Assembly: GCA_963777755.1 (NCBI GenBank)
Contig: CAVZSC010000014.1
Span: forward strand, 53,348 to 117,347
Origin: DATFWC01 sp963777755
Lineage (GTDB): Bacteria > Pseudomonadota > Alphaproteobacteria > Rhizobiales > Xanthobacteraceae
Direction of reading: 5' to 3'
DNA length: 64,000 bases
The notes beneath the pieces are model-generated. The model did no database searches and was not told the DNA's origin. It worked only from the letters and a program-made list of their open reading frames with translations. A program made the translations under genes and the position numbers. Shown here piece by piece: positions 17,786 through 26,929 of this stretch. The first letter of the stretch is position 1. Every line of letters begins with the position of its first letter.

Positions 17786-18776
17786 TCCCGCGATGGGGCC
17801 CGACGTCTTGTCGGAAATGCTGCGCGCGGTCCGCCTGACCGGCTCGGTCTTCCTCAACGGCCGATTCAGCGCTCCCTTTCGGGTCGAGAGCCCGAGGCGC
17901 TTCGACGAAGCCACGCCCATGGCGCACCTGCGTCACGTCAGCGTCTTCCACCTCGTCGCCCATGGCGGGTGCACGGTGGAGATGGCGAGCGGCGAGCGGC
18001 GCGACGTCGTGGCGGGCGACCTCCTCCTCGTGCCGTTTGCCGACAAGCACGTTTTCGGGACCAGCAATGCCGCCGACACCGCCTATGCGCCGGATCTCGT
18101 GCAACCCGGCCCGATCGAAGGGATGTGGACCATCAATTATGGCGGGGGCGGCGAAGAGACCCGCCTCGTGTGCGGGTTTCTCGAATCCTCCGAGTTCCTG
18201 TTCACACCGGTCTTTCGTACCTTGCCCACGATCTCGATCGAGCATGCCGGCGACGGCAGGATCGGCGCCCTGATCGCCTCGACGGTGCGGGAGATCATCG
18301 ACCTGGTCGATCGCGCCGAGCCTGGCACCCAGCTGATGCTGGGGCGGCTGATGGAGTTACTGTTCATGGAATTCCTGCGGCGGCACGTGGCCCGCCTGCC
18401 CGCAGGCTCGACCGGCTGGCTCGCCGCGCTCAACGATCCGATCGTGGGGCGCGCGCTGCAGCTCGTGCACACCAGCCCGGCGCGCCGCTGGACTGCCGAA
18501 GACCTCGCGCGCGAAGCGGGATCCTCGCGTACCGTGCTCGCCGAACGCTTCAACCTGCTGCTGGGCCGGCCGCCGATCGACTACGTCACCAGCTGGCGCA
18601 TCCAACTGGCCGCAGATCGACTGCGCAACGGGCCGGAGAGCATCGGCAGCATTGCGGCCGACGTCGGATACGAATCCGAGGCGGCGTTCAGCCGCGCCTT
18701 CAAGCGGGAGATCGGAATGACCCCGGGACGTTGGCGGCAAGGCGAGAGCGACAGTCCGTCAATGGCTCCGGCCTAG
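17742..18776 (+). CDS. AraC-family transcriptional regulator
   Basis: A 344-residue regulator from the ATG at 17742. Residues about 25-190 form a cupin-like ligand domain (VFHLVAHGGCTVEM, VVAGDLLLVPFADKHVFG). The last 100 residues form the AraC double helix-turn-helix: RRWTAEDLAREAGSSRTVLA for the first helix pair and SIGSIAADVGYESEAAFSRA with FKREIGMTPGRWR for the second. It resembles the AraC_binding_2/cupin_6 regulators. The start is uncertain: an earlier in-frame TTG at 17688 exists, but the duplicated leader ends at this ATG. It is divergent from the acyl-CoA dehydrogenase gene, its most likely target. Confidence 0.87.
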   Translation: MTETSPTVADMPSRAPAMGPDVLSEMLRAVRLTGSVFLNGRFSAPFRVESPRRFDEATPMAHLRHVSVFHLVAHGGCTVEMASGERRDVVAGDLLLVPFADKHVFGTSNAADTAYAPDLVQPGPIEGMWTINYGGGGEETRLVCGFLESSEFLFTPVFRTLPTISIEHAGDGRIGALIASTVREIIDLVDRAEPGTQLMLGRLMELLFMEFLRRHVARLPAGSTGWLAALNDPIVGRALQLVHTSPARRWTAEDLAREAGSSRTVLAERFNLLLGRPPIDYVTSWRIQLAADRLRNGPESIGSIAADVGYESEAAFSRAFKREIGMTPGRWRQGESDSPSMAPA

Positions 18777-19024
18777 CTCACCGAAGGGTCCGGCGCAGGT
18801 TCGAGAATTGCGCCTCCAGGGTCTTCGACACCCAACCTGCGCCTTGGCACGACACGAGATCGCCGTCATGCGGGCGAATCGGGGTCCGCACCTGAGAATC
18901 CCTCCAATCAGACCCACCTTGTTGTTGAAACGAGCGGCACTCGCGAAACAACATCGTCCGGCATCTGCGGCGTGACCACCATTGCTGAGATCGTGCTGGC
19001 ACGCCTGCCCCGCTGGAGGAAACC

Positions 19025-19528
19025 ATGAAGACGGCGATCCGGTTCCTGTCGTGTCTTGCGCTAACGCTCGGATCGACTGCGGCGACAGCCGCGGTCACCA
19101 AGGTTACGTTCGAGCGTCCAGAGAGCTATACCGACGCCGCACTGCGCGGCGACCTGGGTGTCGATCCCAACGGCTTCGCGCTACACGAAATCGCAAGCAC
19201 CATGCGGCGTCTGGGGGATCGATATCTCGCACCGGGCCAAGTCCTCACGATCCGGGTGCTGGATGTGGATCTCGCGGGCGAGCTCGGTCCCGTGCGAAGC
19301 GCGTCCGGCCTGCGCGTCATGCGCGAAGGGACCTGGCCACGCATCAAGGTCCGCTACACGCTCGCGCGCGGCGGCCGAACGCTGCAACAAGGCGAGGAAA
19401 CCATTGCGGCCATGGACTATCTGATGACCGCGGCGGGCCGTCTCTCCACCGATCCTCTGCGCTTCGAGAAGGCGATGCTGGCGGACTGGTTTCGCGAGCG
19501 GTTCGGAGGGCTGCGCCGATCGCCGTGA
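19025..19528 (+). CDS. DUF3016 family exported protein
   Basis: A 167-residue protein. A signal peptide, MKTAIRFLSCLALTLGSTAA with TAA following, precedes VTKVTFERPESYTDAA, the family's opening motif. The middle VLTIRVLDVDLAGELGP and VRYTLARGGRTLQQGEE are also typical, and it ends with a basic amphipathic tail. TGGAGGAAACC stands directly before the ATG. The function of the family is unknown. It is periplasmic or outer-membrane-associated by the signal peptide. No close operon partner: 248 bases separate it from the AraC gene. Confidence 0.82.
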   Translation: MKTAIRFLSCLALTLGSTAATAAVTKVTFERPESYTDAALRGDLGVDPNGFALHEIASTMRRLGDRYLAPGQVLTIRVLDVDLAGELGPVRSASGLRVMREGTWPRIKVRYTLARGGRTLQQGEETIAAMDYLMTAAGRLSTDPLRFEKAMLADWFRERFGGLRRSP

Positions 19529-19696
19529 GCTCGCGAGGCGGCGCCGATTCTGCCGTCATGCCGAGTCTTGACTTGGAGAATGTCTAAAGTCGAATGTATA
19601 GGTTTAATAATTCCAAGCTGCCTTCTTGTCGTTGACTGTCGAAGTCCGGGGTAATACTGGACCTGGGTTCTGGTCAGATCTCCCGGGATTCAAGGC

Positions 19697-20221
19697 ATGT
19701 CGGCTTTCTCGTCGGTCCTCGTCACCTCCGCGAGCCTGGACGTGGACACGTTCGAGGCGCTTCAGATTCCCGAGCGGCTCGTGGTGTGGGGCGCTCGCAC
19801 CTGGGTCTGCTGCAGCCGAACGCAGGACTCTCCCGTGGCCCAGCTCGAGCCCGTGTTCCACCGGTTCGGCGTCGTCGCGGCCGCAGCTTCGCTCGACGCT
19901 CTCCTGTGCGCCACGGCACAGACTGCCACGCATGCGCTGGAAGTGCGGTGCCCGCGCTGTCCGAATCTCTCGGACGACGAGGTGTACCTGCTGCATGCGG
20001 CAGCCGCCGCTCAGCACGGCGACCTCGTATCCGCGCGTAGCCAGCTGCAGCGCTGGTTGCCGGCCGCGGTCGCCGCGTGGACACTTGGACCGGTGTGCGG
20101 GCTGGGAAGACTGTTCGCCAATGCCGGCCTCATATTGCCCCTCCGATCGACATCGGATGAGATGCGCGACCAGGCCGCCGGTGCGAGCAGCCGCGAGGCA
20201 AGGCGCTGCACGCTGCATTGA
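19697..20221 (+). CDS. Conserved hypothetical protein, Cys-containing
   Basis: A 174-residue protein of no family I can name. It opens MSAFSSVLVTSASLDVDTFE and includes VVWGARTWVCC, QLEPVFHRFGVVAAAASLDALL, a CPRC pair in LEVRCPRCPNLSDDE, and an Ala-rich helix pair followed by LGPVCGLGRLFANAG. Codon third positions are strongly G/C, as in neighbouring genes, and the product has a balanced composition, which supports coding. The CxxC and the CC pair could bind a metal. The ATG at 19697 has no clear ribosome site, so the start may be elsewhere. Confidence 0.55.
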   Translation: MSAFSSVLVTSASLDVDTFEALQIPERLVVWGARTWVCCSRTQDSPVAQLEPVFHRFGVVAAAASLDALLCATAQTATHALEVRCPRCPNLSDDEVYLLHAAAAAQHGDLVSARSQLQRWLPAAVAAWTLGPVCGLGRLFANAGLILPLRSTSDEMRDQAAGASSREARRCTLH

Positions 20222-20361
20222 ACGAACAATCGCCCGGCCTATCGCTTCCGGTTTGGGACTGGGAGCGATCGAGGCGCGGCATTGGCGGCCTTACCAACCG
20301 GCCGTGAAAACGGGTATTAGTTCCGGGTGCGGGGCTTGTCACGCATCTGGATGTCAATCCC

Positions 20362-20751
20362 ATGAACGTCTCCCTCGACCGGGTGATCCTCTATGTCCAG
20401 GATGTCGGGCGGCTCGTCGATTTCTACCAGGATGCGTTCGGGCTTCCGGTGGTCGAAGAGATCGAGGGCGAATGGGCGGTCCTGCGGGCCGGTCGCTGCG
20501 AGCTCGCGCTGCATCGGGTTGGCAAGCCCTATCGAGTCGCCAATCCTGCCACCTGGAAGGTCGAGGCCAACGCCAAGCTGGTCATGACGGTCGACCGCGA
20601 GCTCGCCGGCCTGCGTGCCGAGCTCATTGGCAAAGGCGTGGAGATGGGCAATATCAAGTCGTACCCCGACTTGACCGGGCCGCTGTGCGATGGGCGGGAT
20701 CCGGAAGGCAATGTGTTTCAGCTCGCGCAACGCACGCGCGACGATCCTTGA
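20362..20751 (+). CDS. VOC family protein (glyoxalase/bleomycin resistance fold)
   Basis: A 129-residue single-domain vicinal oxygen chelate protein. It has two beta-alpha-beta-beta-beta units: LDRVILYVQDVGRLVDFYQDAFG at the start and a closing LCDGRDPEGNVFQLAQR with the usual Glu/Asn ligand position. The first-strand His found in many metal-binding members is not seen (LDRVILYV), so metal use is doubtful. It ends 10 bases before the following binding-protein gene, so the two are probably co-transcribed. Confidence 0.8.
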   Translation: MNVSLDRVILYVQDVGRLVDFYQDAFGLPVVEEIEGEWAVLRAGRCELALHRVGKPYRVANPATWKVEANAKLVMTVDRELAGLRAELIGKGVEMGNIKSYPDLTGPLCDGRDPEGNVFQLAQRTRDDP

Positions 20752-20761
20752 AGGAAGTGAA

Positions 20762-21800
20762 ATGCGAACAGCTCGCAGCGCACGCCTTACCTCGATCCTG
20801 ATTGCCGCGACGGTCGGCATCGCCAGCCACGCTTCGGCGCAGACGCCGGAACAATTCTACAAGGGCAAGACGATCGACCTCGTCATCGGCTATCCGACCG
20901 GCGGCAGCAACGATACCTACGGGCGGCTGCTCGCCCGCCATTTCGGCAGGCATGTTCCGGGGGCGCCGACCGTCGTGCCGAAGAACACGCCCGGTGCCGG
21001 CAGCTTCGTCGCCGTCAACCAGGTCTTCAACATCGCCCCGAAGGACGGCAGCGTCATCGGCCTCGGTGCACCGACCATCCCGCTCGACGAGCGGCTCGGA
21101 ACGCAGGGTGTGCGCTTCAAGACCGCCGAGCTCAATTGGCTCGGGCGGATCGACTCGCTCATCAACATGGTCTTCATGTGGAAGACGTCGCCGGTGAAGA
21201 CGATTGCCGACGCGCAACGGGTCGAGTTCGACCTTGTCGGGGACCGGCGCCGGCTCGACCGTCTCGATCTATCCGACCGTGATGAACAACGTGCTCGGCA
21301 CCAGGTTCAAGCTGATCATGGGCTATCGCGGATCGAGCGAGGCCATGCTCGCGGTGGAGCGGGGCGAGGTCGAGGGCCATTCCACCTCCTGGACCGCCCT
21401 GAAGGTCGCCCATCCCGACTGGATCGAGCAGAAGAACGTGACGCTGCTGGTGCAGTTCGCGCTCAAGCGGCACCGCGAGCTTCCCGACCTGCCGACGGCG
21501 GTCGATCTCGCCCGCACCGACGAGGAGCGGGCGGTTCTGAGCGCCGTCATGAATGCGACCGAAGTCGGCACCGCGTTTTTCACCGCGCCGGGCGTGCCGG
21601 CGGACCGCCTCGAGACCCTAAGGCGCGCATTCGACGCCACCGTACGGGATCCGGAATTCCTCGCCGACGCCGCCAGGACGCGGCTCACGGTCAATCCGAT
21701 CACCGGCGAAGAGCTGCAGAAGCTCGTCACCGACGTCTCCAATCTGTCGCCGGCTCTGCTGGACAAGGTGCGCGCCGCCTATACGACGAAGACGAACTGA
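20762..21800 (+). pseudogene. Tct-type substrate-binding protein, +1 frameshift
   Basis: A GAAGGAAGTGAA leader precedes ATG 20762. The signal peptide (ending SHASAQ) is followed by FYKGKTIDLVIGYPTGGSND and PKNTPGAGSFVAVNQVFN, signatures of orphan Tct-like binding proteins. After TIADAQRVE the frame is lost; it resumes as STLSGTGAGSTVSIYPTVMN and runs to TGA 21800. The extra base is best placed at the TT of GAGTTCG (21227-21228), because GAGTCG restores the protein. The span is three times 346 plus one. Repaired, it would be about 345 residues. It may be an error or a young pseudogene. Confidence 0.78.
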
Positions 21801-21805
21801 GGCGG

Positions 21806-22381
21806 TTACAGCCCGAGCGTCACCTCGGCCCAGCGCAGAACGGTCCGGCTGTTGAGGAATTCGATCGCCTTGGGCTCGATCGCCGGTGCCTTGTCGTTTG
21901 CCAGCACCACGGTCGCGACGATGGCGTCGCAGCGGTCGTTGAAGGCGATCGACAGCCCGCTCTTGCCGGTGTGGCCGGTCCCCTTGAGCGCGTAGATACG
22001 GCTGCGCCCGTTCATCCACGCCACCGCGATCTGCCGGCCGGGACCACGCGGCGCAACCTCGTTGCCGAGGAACTCGAAATCGCTCAGGCGCTCGAGCTCC
22101 TCGTCGTCGGCAACACCGGTCGTACAGTTGCAGAAGCCGATCTTGGCGCGGACATAGAGGCTGACCTCGCTGCCGCAGTCGTTCGCCCCGCAACGAAACG
22201 CCTTGCCCTTTCCCCACTGGTCCATGGGAAACGGCCACTGCATTTCGCTCCACACCGGTCCGCCTGCGGCGGTGGGCGTGCCGCCCTGCTCCGACGGCTT
22301 GGCGGCGAGCAGGGCGAGCGCGCCAACCAGTCCGCCCAGAGCAAAGGCGGCGACGACAGCGATGGCGGTGGCCGTTTTCAT
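21806..22381 (-). CDS. Hypothetical membrane-anchored or exported protein with four Cys
   Basis: A 191-residue protein starting MKTATAIAVVAAFALGG, a single N-terminal hydrophobic segment that may be an uncleaved anchor. The outer part has PVWSEMQWPFPMDQWGKGKA, then a Cys cluster FRCGANDCGSEVSLY and GFCNCTTGV, which could form two disulfides. Next come FEFLGNEVAPRG and a beta-rich end. I do not recognise a family. It lies 28 bases downstream of the TPR protein gene on the same strand and is likely co-transcribed with it. Confidence 0.68.
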   Translation of the reverse strand: MKTATAIAVVAAFALGGLVGALALLAAKPSEQGGTPTAAGGPVWSEMQWPFPMDQWGKGKAFRCGANDCGSEVSLYVRAKIGFCNCTTGVADDEELERLSDFEFLGNEVAPRGPGRQIAVAWMNGRSRIYALKGTGHTGKSGLSIAFNDRCDAIVATVVLANDKAPAIEPKAIEFLNSRTVLRWAEVTLGL

Positions 22382-22409
22382 CGCGGTACCTGTCCGGCTC
22401 CCGGCCAGG

Positions 22410-24002
22410 CTAGTTGCTGGCGAGATACTTCTTCGCCGCCGTGAGCTCCGGCCGCTCCGAATCCGCGCCGGCGGCAAGCGCCACGAGCTTCTCGTAGTTG
22501 GCTCGCGCGGTTGCCTTGTCGCCGAGCTTCTCCGCGGCGGCGGCGGCGCCGGCGAAGCCCTGGAAGCGGTTCGGCTCCTTGGCCTTGCTCGCCTCGAAGG
22601 CCGCGAGCGCTTCCTTCGTCATGCCGCGATCGAGCAGCATGAAGCCGTACAGCTCGCGCGCCGGCGCAAGCGGGCCGGGCGTGACCGCATGCTTCTCGGT
22701 CTTGTCCTCGGCGTTCGCCGCGGCACTCATGGCCTTGAGCGCATCGTCGTGCTTGCCTTCCGCGTACAGCACCCAGGCGGCCGCGACCTGTCGCTGGATG
22801 TCGACGATCTCCGACCAATAGGCGTCCTTGGCGTCGCGCAGCTTGTCGCGCAGCTCGGCGAGCTTGTCGACGTCGGCCTTGGCGGCATCCGGCTTGCCGG
22901 AGCGCGCCGCGCCGAGCGCGCGGGCAAAGTGCGACATCGCCATCACGTAGTTGAACGTGCTCGGCCGGACCGACAGCTGCGACGCGGCGTTCCAGTCACC
23001 ACGCTCGACCGCATAGCGCGCCGGCGAAGCCGCCAGCGCATAGTCGGCGCCCGAGAGGGTCGCTTTGAACTCGACCTCCTTCATCATCTCGTCCATGACG
23101 GCGCGCGCCTGCTTGTCCTGGGCGAGCTGAAGGTGGGCATAGACCATGTAATCCTGGGCGTGCAGGTAATTGCCGACCGACTTTTCCGCCTTTGCCGCTT
23201 TCACCGAGGCGATGTTGGACTCGATCGAATCCTTCCAGTAGCCGACGCGGGTGTAGATGTGCGACGGCATGTGCTGGGCGTGCGGGGCGGCCGGCGCGAT
23301 CTTGGCGTAGCGGTTGGCCGCGTCGAGGCCCTGGGCGGCGGTCGCCGGATAGTCGTAGAGGTGGATCAGGTAGTGCGTGACGCCCGGATGCTGCGGCAGC
23401 CGCTTGGAGATCGGCTCCAGAATCGCGGCGCCCTTGCTCTGCTGCGCATAGGTCTTGTCGTTCAGGTCGGCCGAGGTGTTGAGCGTGATGGCGTAGGCGA
23501 TCTGCGCCTCGTCGTCGTCCGGGTACTTCGCGGCGATCTTTGCCTGCGCGTCACGGAATGCGCGGATGCGCTGGGTGTGGCTGAGCTTGTCGTAATCGGC
23601 GTACATCAGCGTGAGCGCTTCGATGTAGTCCCGTTCGCGCTCGGTCTTGGCGCCGATCTCCTTGGCCTTCTGGATGGCGGCGAGGCCGGGCGCCAGGTTG
23701 GGCCGCGGGATCGGGCTGTGCGGATTGTCGAGCAGCGTCAGCGCGATGCCCCACTGCGCCATGGCGCAGGTCGGGTCGGCCTTCAGCGCCTCCTCGAACA
23801 CCTCTTTCGCGTTGAGGTACCAGTACGAGTGCTGATAGCGCATGGCGCGATCGAAGCGGCGTTGCGCCACCTCGTTGCACGAGGTCTTGAAGTGGACGCT
23901 GCCGAGCTGCTGGTCGACATCGCCCTGCGCGGCGGCGGGCGAGCTGGGGAGAGCGACGGCGGCGGCGAGAATGATGGTGGCTGCGAGCGACGATGTCTTC
24001 AT
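22410..24002 (-). CDS. Periplasmic TPR-repeat protein
   Basis: A 530-residue protein with signal peptide MKTSSLAATIILAAAVALPS (cleavage near AAAQG). TPR-like helical hairpins follow throughout: RRFDRAMRYQHSYWYLNAKE with VFEEALKADPTCAMAQWGIA, VTHYLIHLYDYPATAAQGLD, YAEGKHDDALKAMSAAANAE, and FMLLDRGMTKEALAAFEASK near the end. His/Tyr-rich PHAQHMPSHIYTRVGYW is conserved in this family from memory. The start is supported by GGGAGGAAAAAG just before ATG 24002. The function is probably protein-protein interaction in the periplasm, with no known partner. Confidence 0.82.
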   Translation of the reverse strand: MKTSSLAATIILAAAVALPSSPAAAQGDVDQQLGSVHFKTSCNEVAQRRFDRAMRYQHSYWYLNAKEVFEEALKADPTCAMAQWGIALTLLDNPHSPIPRPNLAPGLAAIQKAKEIGAKTERERDYIEALTLMYADYDKLSHTQRIRAFRDAQAKIAAKYPDDDEAQIAYAITLNTSADLNDKTYAQQSKGAAILEPISKRLPQHPGVTHYLIHLYDYPATAAQGLDAANRYAKIAPAAPHAQHMPSHIYTRVGYWKDSIESNIASVKAAKAEKSVGNYLHAQDYMVYAHLQLAQDKQARAVMDEMMKEVEFKATLSGADYALAASPARYAVERGDWNAASQLSVRPSTFNYVMAMSHFARALGAARSGKPDAAKADVDKLAELRDKLRDAKDAYWSEIVDIQRQVAAAWVLYAEGKHDDALKAMSAAANAEDKTEKHAVTPGPLAPARELYGFMLLDRGMTKEALAAFEASKAKEPNRFQGFAGAAAAAEKLGDKATARANYEKLVALAAGADSERPELTAAKKYLASN

Positions 24003-24129
24003 CTTTTTCCTCCCGACAGCGTGCGGGATGATTGCGACGTCAATGCACGCGAGCCGAAGAATACTCCTTTCCGCCTCGAGGGAAAAGATCGTCGTCATTG
24101 GTCGGAGCTATGAACCGAATAGCTCCCGG

Positions 24130-24912
24130 CTATACCAGCCCGCCCCGATGCACCAGCCCGCCATCGATCGTCAGGATGGTGCCGCTCGTATAGGAGGAGA
24201 GATCCGACGCGAGGAACACGACGGAAGCCGCGATCTCGTCGCATGTGGCCGGACGACCCCACGGCATATGGGCGAACTTCTCCCGCCAGCGCTCCGGATC
24301 GCCGAATTCCCGCGCGGCGCGCTCGCGCCCGAGAAATTCCATCCGTTCGGTCGCGACCGGCCCCGGATTGACCCCAAGCACGCGCACCCCGAAATCGGGG
24401 CTGCGTCCGCCGAGCGCACGGGTGAAGGCCATCAGGCCGGCATTGCCGGTGCTGCCGGCGATGTAGTTGAAATCGAGCCGCTCGCCGCCGATGCCGATGA
24501 TGTTGAGGATGACGCCGCGTCGCCGCGCCTTCATGCGCTCGAAATAACGGCGCGACATGTCGATATATCCAAACATCTTCAGGTCCCATGCGGCGCGCCA
24601 GGTCACCTCGTCGATCTTGTCGATCGGTCCGCCCGGGACGGCGCCGGCGTTGTTGATGAGGATGTCGACGTCGGAAAAGCGCTCGGTCACCGCTGCGCGG
24701 GCGGCCGCATCGGACAGGTCGGCGGCCATCGTCCGGACCGTCACCGACGACGCCTGACGGATACCGTCGGCGGCCTTCCGCAGGTCGTCGGGCGAGCGCG
24801 CCACCAGGCACACGTCGACGCCCTCGGCGGCGAACCATTGGGCGGTCGCGAGCCCGATCCCTTTTGAGCCGCCGGTGATCAGCGCGGTACGGCCGGCCAG
24901 CTTGAGGTCCAT
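24130..24912 (-). CDS. SDR-family oxidoreductase, atypical active site
   Basis: A 260-residue Rossmann-fold short-chain dehydrogenase. The cofactor motif is TGGSKGIGLA and the NNAG motif is in DILINNAGAVPGG. The catalytic Tyr region reads FNYIAGSTGNAGLMAFTRAL: where a classical member has YxxxK, this one has YIAGS, so the usual Lys is absent. The closing SSYTSGTILTIDGG is normal. It may therefore be a specialised or non-classical member. The start at 24912 leaves 4 bases after the crotonase gene; both follow the Tat amidohydrolase in one operon. Confidence 0.85.
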   Translation of the reverse strand: MDLKLAGRTALITGGSKGIGLATAQWFAAEGVDVCLVARSPDDLRKAADGIRQASSVTVRTMAADLSDAAARAAVTERFSDVDILINNAGAVPGGPIDKIDEVTWRAAWDLKMFGYIDMSRRYFERMKARRRGVILNIIGIGGERLDFNYIAGSTGNAGLMAFTRALGGRSPDFGVRVLGVNPGPVATERMEFLGRERAAREFGDPERWREKFAHMPWGRPATCDEIAASVVFLASDLSSYTSGTILTIDGGLVHRGGLV

Positions 24913-24916
24913 GCAA

Positions 24917-25720
24917 CTATCGTCCCGTGAACACGGCTTTCCGCTTTTCCATGAAGGCACGTCGCCCTTCCGTGTAGTCGGCGCTGTCGAAGCATGCATC
25001 CATCAGCCGCTCGCATGCGGCGAGGTCGACCTCCGAGGGCGTCGCGGCGAGCAATCCCATCACCTGCTTCACCGCCGTGACCGTCAGCGGCGCATTGGCG
25101 GCGATTGTCTGGCACGTCTCGCGCACGCTCGCCTCCAGCTCGGCCGCCGCCACCACCCGATTGAGGAAGCCGATGCCTTCCGCCTCGGCCGCCGAGAACA
25201 GCCGTCCGGTGAAGAACAGCTCCGCCACATGGGTCGGTCCGAGCACGTGGAGCAGCCGCTCGATGCTCTTGACCGGATAGCCGATCCCGAGCTTGGCGGC
25301 GGTGATGCCGAATGTCGCGGCGTCGGCCGCGACCCGCAGATCGCAGTTGGCGGCGATCTGCATGCCGGCGCCGATGCAGAACCCCTGGATCATGACGAGG
25401 GTGGGCTTCGGACATTCCCGGATGCGCCGGTTGGCGGCGGCAGACAGCCCCTCGAGCTGCACGGCAGCCTGCGAGGACGAGAACGCGTCCTCGAATTGCG
25501 AGATGTCGAGGCCGGAGACGAACGCCTTGTCGCCGGCGCCGCGCAGCACGATCACCCGAACGGCGGATTCTGCCTCGAACGCATCGAAGATCTCCGGGAT
25601 CGCCTGCCACATCTCCATCGATACGGCGTTGCGCCGCTCGGGATTGTTGAACGTCACCCAACCGATCGCGCCGTCGATCTCCGCAACCATCTTCCTGGTC
25701 TTGAGCGCCAGCGAAGCCAT
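24917..25720 (-). CDS. Enoyl-CoA hydratase/isomerase (crotonase) family protein
   Basis: A 267-residue crotonase. The N-terminal FNNPERRNAVSMEMWQAIPE and the first oxyanion-hole stretch FVSGLDISQFED are typical, as is IQGFCIGAGMQIAANCDLRV. In rat enoyl-CoA hydratase the catalytic pair is Glu144 and Glu164. Here the first site reads TAAKLG with Ala, while the second is kept in HVAELFFTG. The enzyme may thus not be a plain hydratase. Operon order is amidohydrolase, 15 bases, this gene, 4 bases, SDR. Confidence 0.86.
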   Translation of the reverse strand: MASLALKTRKMVAEIDGAIGWVTFNNPERRNAVSMEMWQAIPEIFDAFEAESAVRVIVLRGAGDKAFVSGLDISQFEDAFSSSQAAVQLEGLSAAANRRIRECPKPTLVMIQGFCIGAGMQIAANCDLRVAADAATFGITAAKLGIGYPVKSIERLLHVLGPTHVAELFFTGRLFSAAEAEGIGFLNRVVAAAELEASVRETCQTIAANAPLTVTAVKQVMGLLAATPSEVDLAACERLMDACFDSADYTEGRRAFMEKRKAVFTGR

Positions 25721-25735
25721 GATGCACCGTGCGCC

Positions 25736-26824
25736 TTACGCGCGATACTTGGGCAGGAGCTTGAGCGCGTTGTCGCGATCGATCGCGCTGAGCTCGTCCG
25801 GCTTGAAGCCGAATTCCACCAGCGCCTTGGCGTGGTCGGCGGCGGTGCGGAACGGGAAATCGGTCCCAAACACGATCTGCGAAGTCGAGACCAGCTTGAC
25901 CAGCGCGCCGAGCGGGATCGGATGCGAGGCCTGGGCGATGTCGTAGTAGAATGATTTCAGCGCCGCCTCCATGCCACCCGGGACGTTCTCCTGCGGCCCG
26001 AGCCGGACGAACCGCTCGATCAGGAACGGCATGGTGCCGCCCGCGTGCGAGAAGATGAACCTGATGTCGGAATATTTCTTGGCGGCGCCACGATAAAGGA
26101 TGCTGGCGATCGCCCGCGTGGTGTCGGTGCCGTACTCGATGAGCGCCGGCTGCACCTGCGGGATCAGGTTGCGGCAGCAATTGGCCGTGGTCGGGTGGGT
26201 GTGGACCACCGCCTTGCGCCGATTGAGCTCGTCCATCACGGGATCGAAAGCGGGGTCGCCCAGCCACTTGTCGCCATAGCTGGTGAGCAGGCCGACGCCG
26301 TCCGCCTGCAGCGTCCCGAACGCATACTCGATCTCGCGCAGGCTCGCATCGATGTTGGGCAGCGGCAGCGACGCGAACAGGCCGAAGCGACCCTTGTGGT
26401 CGGTGGCGAGGCGCGCGGCGAAATCGTTGCACACCCGCGCGAGGCGGATCGCCTGCTGATCCTCGCCGAACCAGACGCCCGGCGTGGTGATCGAGGTGAT
26501 CGAGGTCGCGACCCCTGCCCGGTCCATATCCTCGATCGATTTCTGCACCGACCAGTTGATGGTGGGAGGATTCTGCCGCGCCCGCGTCTCGGCGAGATAA
26601 TCCGGGGGTGCAATGTGGTGGTGCACATCAATGATCTTGCGCTCGCGCCCGGGTGCGGCGCTCTGGGCGGACGCTGGCGCCAAGGAAGCAGACGCGCTCA
26701 GCACGCTGGCGGTGGCAGCGAGGCCGGTTGCCATGAAAGCGCGACGGCTCACGCCACCACCGGCATCAGTTCGATCGCCACAACAAGCGCAAGTCGTGAA
26801 AACAGTGTTCTTGGCGCGTCGCAT
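25736..26824 (-). CDS. Tat-exported amidohydrolase-family protein
   Basis: A 362-residue protein. The N-terminus has a Cys cluster (TTCACCGDR), then a twin-arginine motif SRRAFMATG, a hydrophobic stretch and an Ala-x-Ala site near SAQ. The mature part is an ACMSD-like TIM barrel: metal motif DVHHHIAPPDYL, VVHTHPTTANCC, FIFSHAGGTMPFLIERFV and the closing Asp of IVFGTDFPFR. The same architecture, with its Cys cluster, is seen in the truncated gene at 48065. Probably hydrolyses or decarboxylates a substrate in the periplasm. It is the first gene of a minus-strand operon and is divergent from the cyclase/Liv operon across 105 bases. Confidence 0.87.
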   Translation of the reverse strand: MRRAKNTVFTTCACCGDRTDAGGGVSRRAFMATGLAATASVLSASASLAPASAQSAAPGRERKIIDVHHHIAPPDYLAETRARQNPPTINWSVQKSIEDMDRAGVATSITSITTPGVWFGEDQQAIRLARVCNDFAARLATDHKGRFGLFASLPLPNIDASLREIEYAFGTLQADGVGLLTSYGDKWLGDPAFDPVMDELNRRKAVVHTHPTTANCCRNLIPQVQPALIEYGTDTTRAIASILYRGAAKKYSDIRFIFSHAGGTMPFLIERFVRLGPQENVPGGMEAALKSFYYDIAQASHPIPLGALVKLVSTSQIVFGTDFPFRTAADHAKALVEFGFKPDELSAIDRDNALKLLPKYRA

Positions 26825-26929
26825 ATGGCTCCTCCCCTGAAAATGGCCTTGGATTGCCGGCGCATCCTAGGTTAATAGCTCGCCCCTGAACAATGTGGTG
26901 CCGCCGCGTCGTGGCGAGGGGGAAACAGG

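Noticed and set aside
22203..24113. A 636-codon plus-strand frame
   Set aside because: Antisense to the TPR protein, whose signal peptide, ribosome site and repeats are convincing.
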